Positions 12,700-25,299 of a stretch of 64,000 nt of DNA are shown here, piece after piece. Source of the DNA: Tamarix chinensis (Eukaryota; Streptophyta; Magnoliopsida; Caryophyllales; Tamaricaceae). The notes beneath the pieces were generated by a model, which saw only the letters and a list, made by a program, of their open reading frames with translations, searched no databases and was not told where the DNA came from. The stretch spans positions 66,361,566 through 66,425,565 of the forward strand of contig CM060174.1 of assembly GCA_030549775.1 (NCBI GenBank), read 5' to 3'. The position numbers and the translations under genes were made by a program. Position 1 is the stretch's first letter. Each line of letters begins with the position of its first letter.

Positions 12700-14990
12700 T
12701 AACAGAGTACATACTGATACATAGTAATAAGATGTAACATAGAACATACCGATATATAATGTGTGTGTTCCATCGGGAAACAAATGCTCATTTCACCTTC
12801 AAGAGCTTATGTGTCATGTTTTGCCACTAATGGAAGAAATAAAGCACTAGCATGAGACAAACATACGAATAATATGTTGTAGCGAGTGGCAATTACATGG
12901 CTAATATTTGGAATTTCCATCCAGCGTGTCCGTGGACTATTCCCTTCACAATGAGTAATATTATGAAGGAGATAATCAACTACTAAATATTTTAGCAAAC
13001 TCTTATACAACTCACACCTTTGTTCGCGCCTCATGGTACACCTCTATACAGATTTGAACCCACTCAGTATCATCCCCATGAAGCCATAATTTCTATCTCC
13101 CTTCACATTATACCAACTATAAATGTATGGTGTTACATGTCAATTTAATTGATGCATATATGGGAACTCTATGTGGCCCAATGAAATATTCGACATATAA
13201 GATGGTTATTGTCCTCGGCCTCGATCTCACCTACCACCTCCACCTCAACCTTGACCATAGATTTGATTTGAAGGTGACCTACATCAACCTCCATCTCCTG
13301 AATGACTTGAATACTTTAATCCATATACTCCCAACTTGAAGGATTTCTTATAATAAAGTTATACCTTAGATGACCCCTCCGTTATTGTTCTTCACGATTC
13401 TTTAAAGGTTTTCTTTGAGGAATGGAAATATTGAATATTTCTCAAGCTAAATGTTTTTTTATTGCAGGTGGCTCGCTTAAAATAGCTTCAAAGAAAACAT
13501 TGAATAAATGAGGTGTAGCCTCGATTGGTTATAATGGTGTTGGTGAACAAATAGAACAATCTATATTAAGCTTCTTCCAAAAAAGGATAGGAATGAAATC
13601 ATGCATGTAAGTGTTGATTTCATGAGTATATAGTATCTTATAAGTATGACGCATGTAACACTCACATAACACTTCATCAGTGTCTACATTATTACTTCTT
13701 CTACATTCTTTATTTATCAATTCTGATGCAAACATGATTACATAATAGTGTTGAAGCTACTTATTGATGTCTACAAGAACCTCTTCAACGATCCATGAGC
13801 ACTTCCACCCTATTAAGAGAATAATAGTTATGTAAATATTTCATTCTATAACAAGTTTCAATAGTAATAAGCTCATATATAGCGATAAACTATATTTCAT
13901 ACCTATTTCTTATACCCTGACGAAAATGTAATACTTGATCAACCCAAACAAAGACAATTTTTTCTTTGTATGGAATTAATCAAACCATATTTAGATAAGA
14001 AAAAAGACCAGGCATATTCATGTAATCATTCTCTAATAAGAAAAGCCACACTTTATATGTTTCCTCGTATCTGGTGTTTATCATGTTTTTCTATAAAGGG
14101 ATAAAACTACATGCAAACACTTCTCCTATGTATTTTTGTTTACATGACACTTGCATAGAATATGCTTTGAGGTCAAAAAGACACGTTCTACCATTGAATT
14201 AACCCAAGTTCTCAATCTGTGAGAACAACAACTGGAAGCATTGTAGGATCCATCAATGCCTTAAAATTTTCAAGCACCCGTGTATAATTTTATTCTTTTT
14301 CATATGACATATAAGCAAAGGCAATGTTGGAATTTAACTTTTTTGGTGTTAATTCAACAATTTCAAGTAAAGACATCCCACATCTATTGGTTTTGTAAAT
14401 GAAATCTATTATTAGAACAAAAGGAAAGGTAAGTAAAATATTAACAAATATAAGATGTGAAAATAGAAGCTCATTTAGAATATTTGACTTTAGCTCACTA
14501 GATTCTACTAAAATTAATGATTCAATTAATATACTCATGACATGTTGTAAGGTTGTTTGATCATCTATTTCATCCAACTTAATCTTCTGACAAGCATTAT
14601 AAATATGTTATTTCATGCTAACATTCCCTACAAACTCTTTCTAAAGAAGCAACTGGATGTGTTGTGACTTGACATAACTTTTAGTAAGACCATCAATAGA
14701 ATTTATTTCTTCTTCTTCCAAGTTTCCTATAAAAGCATACCCTTTAAGAGCATTTGTCAAATCATGATTGTGTGTTCTATTATTAATAACTATTTTCCAT
14801 TTTCCTTTACCATTCTCAGTACTGGAAATCTTAAAAGGGCAATCAATATTCTTCGAAGACGAAGTTTGTGTGTTATCACTATCCATAGACAACGTATGTA
14901 CATACATACATCATCTTTTGCATCTAAGTGATACCCTATTAGCTCCCTTACCACTTCCTTTCCTCCAACCTTTTATGACTATAACCATCA
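12700..14990 (-). pseudogene. MULE transposase with C-terminal OTU domain, decayed
   Basis: Read from 14,990 downwards, fragments appear in the order of plant OTU-type MULE transposases. First a FAR1/MULE N-terminal zinc-type region (CPFKISSTENGKGKWKIV, then NRTHNHDL, 14,850-14,700). Then the MULE core with first catalytic Asp in LIIDFIYKTN (codon 14,404-14,406) and the next Asp in VVVLTD (14,215-14,217). Then an IPYKEKIVFVWVDQVLH segment near 13,950. Then the SWIM-like Cys/His part CECYMRHTYKILYTHEI (about 13,650). Then a linker ending RNPSSWEYM (13,320), and an OTU cysteine-protease-like region (13,130-12,800) with RTRWMEIPNISHVIATRYN. The OTU nucleophile position reads DRNYGF instead of DGNCGF. 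Several stops and frameshifts make it non-functional. Confidence 0.75.
13079..13100 (-). other. OTU active-site position, Cys replaced by Tyr
   Basis: The minus strand reads G-D-R-N-Y-G-F here; the expected OTU motif is D-G-N-C-G-F. The Tyr codon is at 13,086-13,088. One base change (TGT to TAT) explains it. Confidence 0.6.
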
Positions 14991-15138
14991 TATGACTTTT
15001 ACTAATAACATACATGCTACAAGATCACCACGATTAGAGAATATTTGATATGTCATAGAAAATATTTGATAATTATGGCTCCTACCCTACAAAACAAATA
15101 TGGGTAATTAATTAATCATCATAATTATATTAATAAGA

Positions 15139-15162
15139 ATATATATATATATATATATACAC
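15139..15162. repeat. (TA)n microsatellite
   Basis: An uninterrupted AT/TA run just outside the transposase remnant. Confidence 0.9.
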
Positions 15163-15189
15163 GACCAATAATTCTAGAATTAGGGTTTA

Positions 15190-15560
15190 GGGTTTAAGGG
15201 CATGAGTTAGTATTCGTGGAGGGTTGGGAAAGCTACTTCAACTCGTGACTATGGAAGGGCTTGATGCTTGAAAATATGACTCCAGGGATGGAAGAGTTGC
15301 GTCAAAATCTGACGCTATAAAGTGTCACCTATGTGAATTCTTGACGGTGAGGCATGTTAGGTGCGTCGAGTTATAATGCTAGTAAGGGTTAGTTATGTAA
15401 ATTTATGGCGTTTTGGAGGTTTGTTTGCTTAGGGGTCTGACGATATGTGAATTTTGTGGGTGTATTAGAGTATTAGTGCATTTTTTTTAGTTGGAAATGG
15501 CTAGCTGCATGAATTTGTGACGTTGGGAAGGGTAGTTCGCGCCAAGGTTTGACACTGGAT
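15190..15560. repeat. GCGTC/GACGC repeat block, right of the MULE
   Basis: Contains the palindromic unit GCGTCAAAATCTGACGC (about 15,299) and further TGCGTCGAG, GACGGT and TGACG units. It mirrors 11,100-11,560 and shares the ATAAAGTGTCA segment in direct orientation. Confidence 0.55.
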
Positions 15561-15569
15561 GTGTAGTTT

Positions 15570-16180
15570 CTACATACCTAGTTTGCATGATCTTTGATGA
15601 AAAAAACTTTCTTCTTCGTACTTGTGGTCCATGGGGAATAAAAATGAGCTAAGGATTTTGGGACGAAAAATTGGAAACAAGCAAAATGAAAGATAAAAAG
15701 GGGAAGTGGGGAGACAATGATGGGTGGGTTTAAGTAGAAAAGGTTGATAGGATAGTTGGCTTAATATATCTTTTCTTTTTCCTTCTAAATAGTAATTATA
15801 GAGTTTCTAAATAACATCCTTATATAAAATACGTATTAAAAGTATTAAAAATTTAAAATAAATATAATATAAATTAATTAATGTATTTATATTGAAGTTT
15901 AAATTATTTAATTATTCTAACATGCATAAATACAGAAAAAAATTATAAATTTAAAAAACATTACAATAAGTATTTATTATAATTTAGAATATATCTTATA
16001 TTATAAAGTAAAATATATATGCCCTCTTTGGTAAAATATATAAATGGAGTATAATATATTATAATATAAAAATATAATTATCATATTTATATTAAAAATC
16101 ATTTGTATAATATTTTTTTTTATCAATATATATCACAATCTATAATCATAATAGACAATTATTTTCTTTTACACAAAGCA
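15570..16180. other. AT-rich intergenic stretch
   Basis: Extremely AT-rich from 15,800 to 16,140 with many TATAAT/ATTATA runs. No coding signal seen; possibly a degenerate MITE, but no ends were identified. Confidence 0.4.
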
Positions 16181-16329
16181 TTATCCCGCCCCCCATCGAA
16201 CAAAAAGGAAATTCGGCAATCAGCATTCAGCACAACATGAAGATTGAGGACTGTTGCACCATCTGTAATTTATTGACACGACCGTACAGCTGTATTATTC
16301 GCTTTTATTAATTGGTCAGTGCTGTAATA

Positions 16330-16680
16330 TTCTGGAATATTTTCCAGTTCAGAGGTAATTGTCAATGAAATTAAAAACTTCATTCTCAGGGAAAGAATAT
16401 CCTTCTACCACATCTTTGTCCTGTATTTCGACGGTTGCTCAAGAGTGACATCAGCGCCAAGAGAGATCAGTTGCCTCACTGTCTGGGAGCTGTCAATGAT
16501 GGCTAATTTTTATTTATTTATTTAATACTATTTTTACAATGGAAAACCAATCGAGGCATTACCTGAGGAGAGACCGGACCAACATTGAAACAGATCCAAC
16601 ATGCCATATTACCAGCTTTCAAGCATTGATTCACATCCAACAATTCCATAATTCCCTTCTGTTTATATAATAAAAGAGAT
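16330..16680 (-). pseudogene. Broken host-gene fragment, C-terminal exons, ankyrin-like
   Basis: On the minus strand a frame near 16,680-16,560 reads MELLDVNQCLKAGNMACW and on to GPVSPQ, then a donor-like CAG/GTAATG. After about 75 bases an acceptor (TTGACAG) leads to a frame reading TVRQLISLGADVTLEQ, which resembles an ankyrin repeat helix (LISLGADVT). Another frame gives DKDVVEGYSFPENEVFNFID (reading NYL, then a stop), suggesting a frameshift near 16,430. The phases across the intron do not join cleanly, so this is a relic. The gene of origin is not identified; ankyrin is a motif-level guess. Confidence 0.4.
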
Positions 16681-16689
16681 ATACAGTAA

Positions 16690-17710
16690 TTGTGTATTGG
16701 TCATAATTTTATAGTTTTTTATTCAACTATGATGTAAAATTTCTAGAACACGACCGATGTAAAAAATCACATTTTTATCATCTAAAATTTTAGATATGGG
16801 ATATTTTTTCAGACAATTACTAATATTGGTCAATATTTACAAATATTTATTATGAAAAAAATTATGTTGCTACAAAGACATAAAATGTCATTTACGATAC
16901 CTTAATACCACAACACTTAATATTGTGACTGCAACTTCAATAGAAACTACAACCGCAGTTTTATTACTTGCTTCTATTGTTGTTCAATTGTAGTAACGAT
17001 CGGTGTAAGCAAAAATAAAATCAATACCAAATTCTTTTATCATCATTCATTAATTTGAGTGTTGTATCTTTCAGGTTCTAATGGGGGTTCATCCTCTCCT
17101 TTCATCAAATTGGTCTATTATCAATGAATATATACTACATCTGATTCATAAGAAGAGTTATTTTAACAAAAAAAAACTTAAAAACTATCATTTTATATTT
17201 TAATACAATAATTAAATTATTGTTATTTTTAGTTGTCCCTACAAATCAAATGTTTCCTACAATAAATATCATTTAATGAAGTATATTTGATAAGAATACA
17301 TTTTATAATTTACATACTTTCTTAATAAATATGGATAAGTCTAAAATGACATTTATTTTAAATCAAATCTAGTATATACTAGGCTCCCAATGAAGAATTA
17401 ATGTATCTTGATTTTTTAGAATATATGTTTGATATTATTAATTGTACCATGCATAAATGAAGGTTAATTTTTCTATTGTTACTTAAAAGTGATATGTCTT
17501 ATATCATATTAATATAAATAGTCATATCAATTTTTATAATAATACACTCAATTTGGGAATATTATTGAAAATAAAATATGCCACACACAAAAGGAACCGA
17601 CTATGATAGATGATCCAGAAATATAAATGTTTAGTATTCAGTTTGTAAGGCACATTATTTTCATACGTGAGCAAGAAAGCAAATAAAAAGTGTGCACTCT
17701 CCCATTAATA

Positions 17711-17751
<41 letters not shown>

Positions 17752-18430
17752 TTGAGTGACATTCAATAATCTACCTTCCAAAATTCAAGCATACAAAAAG
17801 TTACTTGCTTAAGTAGATGTTATCTGAAAGTGCCTTTACAATGGTTTATTACCAAAATGTTTCTAATGAAATGTATTGAACCAACCCTTGAGAACTATCT
17901 TATCATCGCCATATATTAAACGAACACGATGATGCTACCCATTTGAGATACTGAAATTGCAACAAGTATAGGAAACTATATTACCCACAAAACTTAAAAA
18001 GAGTTAAATGCAAAGTAGTTAGGTATTCAAAGCAACATATGATCGCAAGTGTAGACAAGTTGTGGCACTAGAAAATAGATCCTATAACCATGCCATTTCA
18101 AAGGATAAGGGACACAACCATAAGTCATCTTTAGACATCCGTGCATCCATCGTTCATTAATCCCCCATGTCATCTTAGGTTATCACTACCTACATGTCAA
18201 CACTCACAACCCACATGAGAAATTTGAAATTCAAGTTTATCACTTATGTTTATCCATATACGAATACACGAAAATAAAAGGAAAATGCATTTGGTAGAGG
18301 CTTTTGAGAGGTATAACCCTCCACTAGTCACAATTCTCAGAGAAAAGCAAGAGAAATCATATAATCGAGGAATGCATGCATGATAGAAGAGAGGATACAA
18401 CATGATAAATAATGAAGAGGATAAGCATAA
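16690..18430. other. Intergenic, no gene seen
   Basis: AT-rich DNA with an (ATT)n microsatellite at 17,710-17,750. TGTTTAGTATTCAGTTTG-type unique sequence surrounds it. No domain or splice signal stands out. Confidence 0.5.
17710..17750. repeat. (ATT)n microsatellite
   Basis: Pure ATT trinucleotide run of about 13 units. Confidence 0.95.
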
Positions 18431-18439
18431 GACCCCCAT

Positions 18440-19680
18440 TTTTACTACTTAAAATTTTTGTTTAACGAAAGCATAATCACAAAATATTTAGGTCTAATTA
18501 CCACAACTAAGGACAAACAATTTAACTTAAAATAATTACATCATCACAAAAGTAGTGGAAAGAATAAACAACATCATAAATAAAGTTTTGTGGGTAAGTA
18601 TTATCCATGCAACATGCTACGCAAAATACAACAAAAACACAACAGTCCTAAAATAAAACCCACTACAATAAAAAGTAGCACCTTAAGATATGATAGTAAT
18701 TTACCCTAACTCTTAAAAGCAAAAGCCCATTCCTCAAAATAAATATCCTCCTACGGATCATCACCACACTTAAAAACCTTGTGCCGCTCCATAACCTTTA
18801 CATAGTCATTTGTAAAAGTAGTATCAAAATGAATTTATCATACTGAGTAAATTACAATACCTTCAAATAGGCTACATGCTCAAAATGCACGTAGACATAT
18901 AATAATAGGAAACATGCTTACGTTATAAAAACTTGTCACCATAACTATAATATCCCAAATTTTTATCTAACCCTAATTTTGGGTAATTAATATTTTAACT
19001 AAACCCTATCCCTTGGATGATTAATATATTAATTTTACTCTAATTTTCTAATCCTAAATTGAAACCTAATTATAATCCTAACCCTGAAATCCTTTCCCTT
19101 TCTTCCCTTCCTCTTTTCCCTTTTCTTTCTCCTTTTCTTTTCCTTTACTTTATCCTCATTTTCTACTCTTCCTTTTTCTTTCTTCCTCTTCGAGCCCTGC
19201 TTCCCTATTTTGTGTGGCTTCCCTTCCTAGTTAGCACTGTCTTTGTAACCCTATATGTAGCCACCAAGCCTAGCATCATGATATCCCTTATCCCCTCAAA
19301 TTCCCTTGGTTTGTATCGAGGAAAAAACATACCTATACCTCTTAGGATCTCTTCCTTGCCCCTTGCACTTTTGGTTGATTCTCAATTTTTCACCTCACCC
19401 CTACCCCATAAATACTTCCTTCTCTTCACTCATTAGTTCACTTTGCACTTGACATAACCTCTCCCCAGACTCCATTTTACATCCCTCAACTCCTTTATGT
19501 TTCATTCCATTATCATCCACTACTTTCTCCTAGTGAAGCTTTACATAACTTACACACCCCACACAACTCCATACTACCAGCATAAAAAACCCACTCACAT
19601 CACCCCTTAGTTGAGTCAAATTTTCACATTGCACCACCTTCACCCACACCATTACCTCACATTACTCAAAAATAACAAAA
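18440..19680 (-). repeat. LTR-derived fragment, minus orientation
   Basis: ACTACTTAAAATTTTTG followed by CTAATTACCACAACTAAGG, and later CATACTGAGTAAATTACAATACC (about 18,840), keep the order of the signature blocks in the solo LTR at 23.4 kb (ACTACTTTTTTC, then ATTACTACCACACC, then GCACTGAGTAAGGTAAC). A pyrimidine-rich stretch (19,080-19,400) yields the frame 19,059-19,436, which is low-complexity and not a gene. Confidence 0.45.
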
Positions 19681-19699
19681 ATAACCCAGAATACAAAAA

Positions 19700-21660
19700 T
19701 AACAGGAAAATTTATAACTTATACAAAAATAACAGGAAAAGATATAACTTATACTCCTCTATATGAAGAGGAATTTAATAAGGAACTAAAAGAACTAAAA
19801 GATTAGAGCTTAATAAGAGATTCCACAAGCCTATATAGGTCCCTCGCATTCATGTTAAGGAACCATATAGAACAAAAATGAGGAAAGGTTAGGATGGTTA
19901 TTAATTATAAGCGAATCAACAATAACACACTATATGATGCTTATAAAATGCCAAATGAAGATATTAGATGGCCTTTATCAGTCCAAAAGGAGGATATTAT
20001 GAGTGGATAGTAATGCCTTTTGGATTAAAAAAAATGCTCCTACAATATTTCAACTAATGATGGACAAAATTTCAGAGATTTAAACTTTTTTTAGTATAAA
20101 TAGGTGATATATTAGTTTTCTCAACTAAAATGGAAGAACATTTTAAACATCTATAAATTTTTTTAACAAAAGTTATATAAAATGGCTTGGTAATTTCTCA
20201 ACAAAAAAATAAAAGTATTTAAAGAATATATAAACTTGGACATAAATTTGGAAAGGAAACTATTGAGTTATAACCATATATAGCAACAAAGGTCTTAGAA
20301 TTTTCAGACCAATTGGAGGAAACAAAACGTCTCTAACAATTTCTAGGGCTAATAAATTATGCCAGAATTTATATTAAAGACCTTGGAAGTTTAACAACAC
20401 CTTTGTACAAAGAAAAAGGGAGGACACAAATATTTTAATAAGGAAGATGTTGAACTTGTTCAAACCATAAAGGAAAGAGCTAAAATCTAAAACTTTTAAA
20501 TTACCACTAGAAGAAAACAATAAAATAATTTAAATAGATGCCTTTGAATTAAGTTGAGGTGTCGTCCTAATAGTAAAGAAAAATAAGTATGCTCCAAAAA
20601 GTATCGAGAAAATAACAACTTATGAAAGCATGTTATTTAAGAAAAAAAACTTTACCATTAATTGAATGTGACATTAGGTAGAAATAAATTATTTGAAAAA
20701 AAAATTCAAACTCTATCTTAGAGAAGAATTTACTGTAAGACTAGATTGTGAGGAAATAATAAATTTATGGTCTTAGAAGAGTGAAGGAAAAACCAGTTTC
20801 CATAGATGGATCAAGTTCCTTGATGTTATTCAAGGTGAAGGGTATAAGATCACCTTTGAACATATTAAAGGTGAGAAAAATATAACTACTGACTATCTAT
20901 TCCGAGAATGGAAAAAAGAAGCTCACACTAATATAATGCAATAAAACATCAGGACATAACCCGTTATAGGAAAGAAAATTAAGAACCAATGGATACTTTA
21001 AAGGAAACAAATGGAAATCATAGTAAAGAAAAATAAGACTGAGAAGGAGAAGGCATCAACATAACCTGCAACAGTTAAAATTAGAGAAATTATTCTAGAA
21101 AAGATCGAGGTTAATTCAAGAGATTTCTTAAAAAATCAATTCAACAATATTGTTAAGATGCAAGTTCAACATATGTTGAATAACTTATATAAATCTTGGA
21201 GGATAAAACATCAAAATTTGTTCTTCAAAATCAGTTAAAATACCCAAGCAATATTTCCTTGTTATAAGAGGAAACACGAAAGGAATATTTACCTCCATGG
21301 AAGCTGCCACAAAATTAGTAATAGGATATAACAGATCAGAGGTAAGAACCTTTGATAAGCTAATGGATGTGGTCCAAGTAAAAATGAACCTATTCTAGGC
21401 TAATCCTATATATATTGAGAATATCATCAGTGTAGAAGAACACCTAAAAGAGGAAAGGTCTAGGAAGACTAAACCCCTTTTAGAAGAACATATAGGAGAA
21501 GGACTAAACTATGTAGCAATAGTTAAGAAGGATGTTTCTTATAAAATTAAAATTTGTAGACACTACCAAATAATGGAAAACGATGGTGCAAACTTTGAAC
21601 TGGAAGCTAAATGATGCAAGGGAACACTTGGTAACCCAAATAGGGAGACTATATGAAGTA
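19700..21660 (+). pseudogene. Endogenous pararetrovirus (Caulimoviridae) fragment: RT, RNase H, viroplasmin-like
   Basis: In several frames the plus strand reads as a caulimovirid polyprotein. A reverse transcriptase (about 19,720-20,340) has VMPFGLK and a QQFLGLINYAR-type connection segment. An RNase H (about 20,480-20,900) ends with FEHIKGEKN. A separate region at 21,245-21,370 resembles the viroplasmin/RNase H1 N-terminal fold (VIRGNTKGIFTSMEAATK), as in pararetrovirus transactivators. The RT active site is broken: a TAA stop (20,097-20,099) replaces Tyr and Gly replaces the first Asp (codons 20,103-20,108 read G-D). Many stops and frameshifts make it inert. Movement and coat regions are not seen. 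The genus cannot be decided; a Florendovirus-like origin is one option. Confidence 0.7.
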
Positions 21661-21789
21661 ATGAAGATAAGGATAACAATGTTTCCACATCAAGAGATAA
21701 ACTAGATGCTCAAAGAAGTGTGAGAAATTATCAACAAAGATTGATTCAATAACTACTTTTGTTGTATTTTATGCTTTTTGCATGTGTAC

Positions 21790-22276
21790 TTATTCTCTAT
21801 TATGACTATATATATTTTTTTCTATATCCCTAATTCGACTGTATTATCACCTTGCTAAGTATATAGCATACTGACCACCCTTTTCATGGATGTTTCTCAT
21901 TCTCACAAGTAGATGACCCTATTGACTATGTGTAAGTCTATGAGAAACCACTGGATGATTTTGCTTTTTACGATAATATGTATAGGGTAGAGTGATATTT
22001 TATATTGGAAATTGGTCGTAGAGTCATGTTATCTAGAGGACAGTTTTATTTAGATATCTTTTTGGACTCTTAACTCCATGGTTGCATTTATATCCAAACT
22101 CACCTTAATGTTTATAAAGCATCTCTCGTTTCTATTTACATTGTTTTACTTTTAATGGTTTTTTTCTTGTGATTGATGTAAGGATGGTATGGTAAGATAA
22201 CCTTACGTTGATATTTTAGTTATAAGCTTCTGTTGTAAGATGAAATTTTTTATTAGTAAAATTTGGGGTATTATAT
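21790..22276 (+). repeat. LTR 3' portion, plus orientation
   Basis: ACCTTGCTAAGTATATAGCATACTG, TTTTCATGGATG, ACAAGTAGATGACCC and TTGTGATTGATGTAAGGATGG are the reverse complement, in order, of blocks in the LTR at 55,469-55,930. The end GGGGTATTATA at about 22,266-22,276 matches the LTR terminus. The left part is missing next to the pararetrovirus relic. Confidence 0.6.
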
Positions 22277-23267
22277 GTTTGGTGTGGGTGATTGTTATAT
22301 CATGTGGCTTCTTTGGAGTGCTTTTCTTTGGAATTGATTGATTTGATTCGATTACACCCTTTGGAATTGAGTGATTTGATTCAGTTACACCTCATTAACA
22401 ATCATTGTATTGGATATGAGATTGTATTCCACTCAAGATTTGATTATTGATTGGTATAATTGGATTAGGAACCCACCATAATACATTTGCAATAATTGGA
22501 TTAGGATTGACTTGATAAATATTAGATTTTTTGGTGACATCAAACCAATACCATGTTGTGTACGAAATAGCATTTATTAATATATTGTGATTGTTGTATA
22601 ATTTGGAGCATGTCTTTCTTGTGCCCTTGCTAGGGGTTTGATTGGATTAATATTATTTATTAAAATTTGAGATCATGTTATTTAGATGGTGATATTGCTT
22701 GTTGATGTATGCTTTTAGGTATAACTCTTATTATTTATATGTTATGTGCAATATGGGCATGATATATCCTTAAAGGTGTCGTGATTTACTTAGTATGAGG
22801 AATTAATACTAATAATATTACTTTTTAGAATAGTACTTGCGTTGCATGCACTAGCTATTGGATTTTGAGGAGTGTCATCTAGAAATTTAGGTAGACTGAG
22901 GGAGTGAAGGTTCCTAATCTTGTAACCCTTATATGTAACATTTTATAGAAGGGATGAGTGTAAGGGTAAACCGATGTCACACCATTGTGTGCTCTTTTGT
23001 AATCACTTTTTCTTTGAACTCTTATGACTTTGATGTATTTTAGATAGTACTATTGTACTGAGGTTATATTATCCATAAACCTTTGTTTATGTATTATCTT
23101 TTCTTTCTACTATTTGTGTTTAAATCTAACTTATTTTGAGCCTTAGCACTTGATATAAAGAAAGTGAGGAAATAAGACTCATGCTAAGTGTGGTAATAAC
23201 ACCCATTATTTTGTAATTAAAACTTCTAGAAAATAAATATTTAAATACTAAATTTTAGGGTATTACA
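22277..23267 (+). repeat. LTR-like segment, plus orientation
   Basis: Ends TTTTAGGGTATTACA at 23,267. Near its end GAGCCTTAGCACTTG and GTGGTAATAACACCC are the reverse complement of blocks in the first 150 bases of the solo LTR at 23,395 (TACTACCACACC and CAAGTGCTAAGGCTA). It thus lies tail-to-tail with that LTR. Confidence 0.5.
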
Positions 23268-23389
23268 TTTTAGGCTCCTCTCACAAAGACCAAGCCCTTG
23301 CATTTTTTCCAATGTAAAAATCAAGTCTAATTTTATGTTGTGATATTCTTTTTACTTTGCTAAGTGTATAAGGGAGTATGAGACTTCAT

Positions 23390-23394
23390 CGAGT
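23390..23394. repeat. Target-site duplication CGAGT (left)
   Basis: CGAGT directly precedes the LTR start TGTAACATCC. The same five bases follow the LTR end at 46,050-46,054. Confidence 0.8.
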
Positions 23395-24908
23395 TGTAAC
23401 ATCCAAAAATTTACTACTTTTTTCTTTTCAAAAGCGGAAGAATTTAAAATTTAAAACTTGTGAATTCTGGGGATATTACTACCACACCTAATACCAGACC
23501 GGTTCACTCTGACCGTTCCAGTACCAAGTGCTAAGGCTAAAAATATTATTTTCAAACTTAAACCGAGAGTTCATAAAATGAATTAAAAAGATCATAACAT
23601 AGAAATCAGAGTACGCATCAAAGTTTATAATCAATAATAAGATAGAAATCAGAGTGCGAAATCAAAATTCCTCGAAGGAAATAATCTTACAATCGATAAA
23701 AGGTTTAATTGAAATACTCAATATAAGGTAATAAATCATAAAAGAATAAATGCGATACAAAAGAAATAACATAATGAAATAAAATCACATGAAGAGTGAA
23801 TTCATCTACGATACTCTCGAACTTTGAGCCAACCACAAGCTCAACACTCAGCCCTGCCTGATGTCTCGCCCACCTATATAAAGTCAGAAGGTCCTTCTGC
23901 TCATGGGAATGAGCAGCAAACATGAAAAGTGTGATCAGTACGCTACGCACTGAGTAAGGTAACCGTGCACTAAGGCCAACACAAAAATCACATAAACCAT
24001 GCAGAAGAAATAACAAAAGCATAGAGACCATCATGATAACATATTATCATACAATCAATCGGTAGATACATAAGGCCCAATTATAGTCCGGATTAATTAC
24101 TTAATTAATCTCTGATCGAAATCGATTCGCACCATGCTTTTTATCAAATCCATGCAAGTAAAAGAACCTACCACTATTTTAGGTGGTGGGCCATCACTTG
24201 CGGGACATTATGTCCTCACCACTATTATTCGTCGGTGGATCGGTCACTTTTAGGGAAAAACCCTAACCACTATTCTTTACCAGTGGATCGGTTCGGTTCT
24301 TGCTCACATAGTGTTCCAATGTAAGTAATTAGTATCTTTTAAGTGCCTTAGCAAAATTCTGGTTTGGGTTTATTGAGCTCAGGATCTCCCACTATTATAG
24401 CCAGTGGGCCGGTCACTTGTGGGTCATCAGATCCACACCACTATTATTCGTCGGTGGATCAATCACATATAGGGTAAAAACCCTAACCACTATTCCAAAC
24501 CTGTGGATCGGCTAGACCCAACTCAATAATCTTTCACTTTAAGTGATTAATGTCTTAAGTATCTTATTCAGAAGCTTTTTCCCCTAGATATGCATAAATC
24601 ACTCCCTCTATACTTATCCTCCAACTGACTCGTATCATATCAGGTGAACCCTGTACCTTCTAACTTGTCCAACAACATTTCCTTTATACTCAAACTCAAA
24701 CCAGAACTCCAACACCAAAATATGTGGGTCAAGGCCCACTATTACACACCTCCAAGTCCATTTTTTTCCAGAAACCCTAATTTAGGCCTAAGTAGCCTAT
24801 CCTACTTTACCTCACACAATGCAAATCATTTTGACACCCCATTTTTCACAACCATCGATCCCATATTCATCATCATACTTTATTCCCCAAGTACACACAT
24901 GTTACCAC

Positions 24909-25140
24909 CGAACCCTAGTTAGCCATATCAAAACCCTAGTTAACCACACCAAACCCTAGTTAACCACACCAAACCCTAATTAACTATAACAAACCATAAT
25001 TAACCACTCCAAACCCTATTTAACCATAACAACCACAATTAGCCATTCCAAACCCTAGTTAATCACAACAAACCACAATTAGCCACTCCAACCCTAGTTA
25101 ATCACAACAACGCATAGTTAATCACTCCAAACCCTAACTC
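24909..25140. repeat. Minisatellite, AACCCTAGTTAACCACACC type
   Basis: About ten degenerate units of roughly 22-25 bases, each with AAACCCTAGTTAACCAC or AAACCATAATTAACCAC. It contains the telomere-like AAACCCTA word but is not a telomeric array. Confidence 0.85.
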
Positions 25141-25299
25141 AGTCTCCTCCATACCCTTATAATGTCCTACGTATTATTTTTCACCCAGAGCTTCCAAACA
25201 CCCAAATAACTCTTCTATTACCTTCCTTACATCCCAAGTTAACTTTTCATATGTAAACTTTACTCCCATGCAGACACTTACCTCCCCATGCAGACCTTT

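Noticed and set aside
19059..19436. 125-residue Leu/Phe/Ser/Pro-rich plus-strand frame, possibly a membrane protein
   Set aside because: It comes from a CT-rich LTR stretch; composition is low-complexity with no paired gene features.
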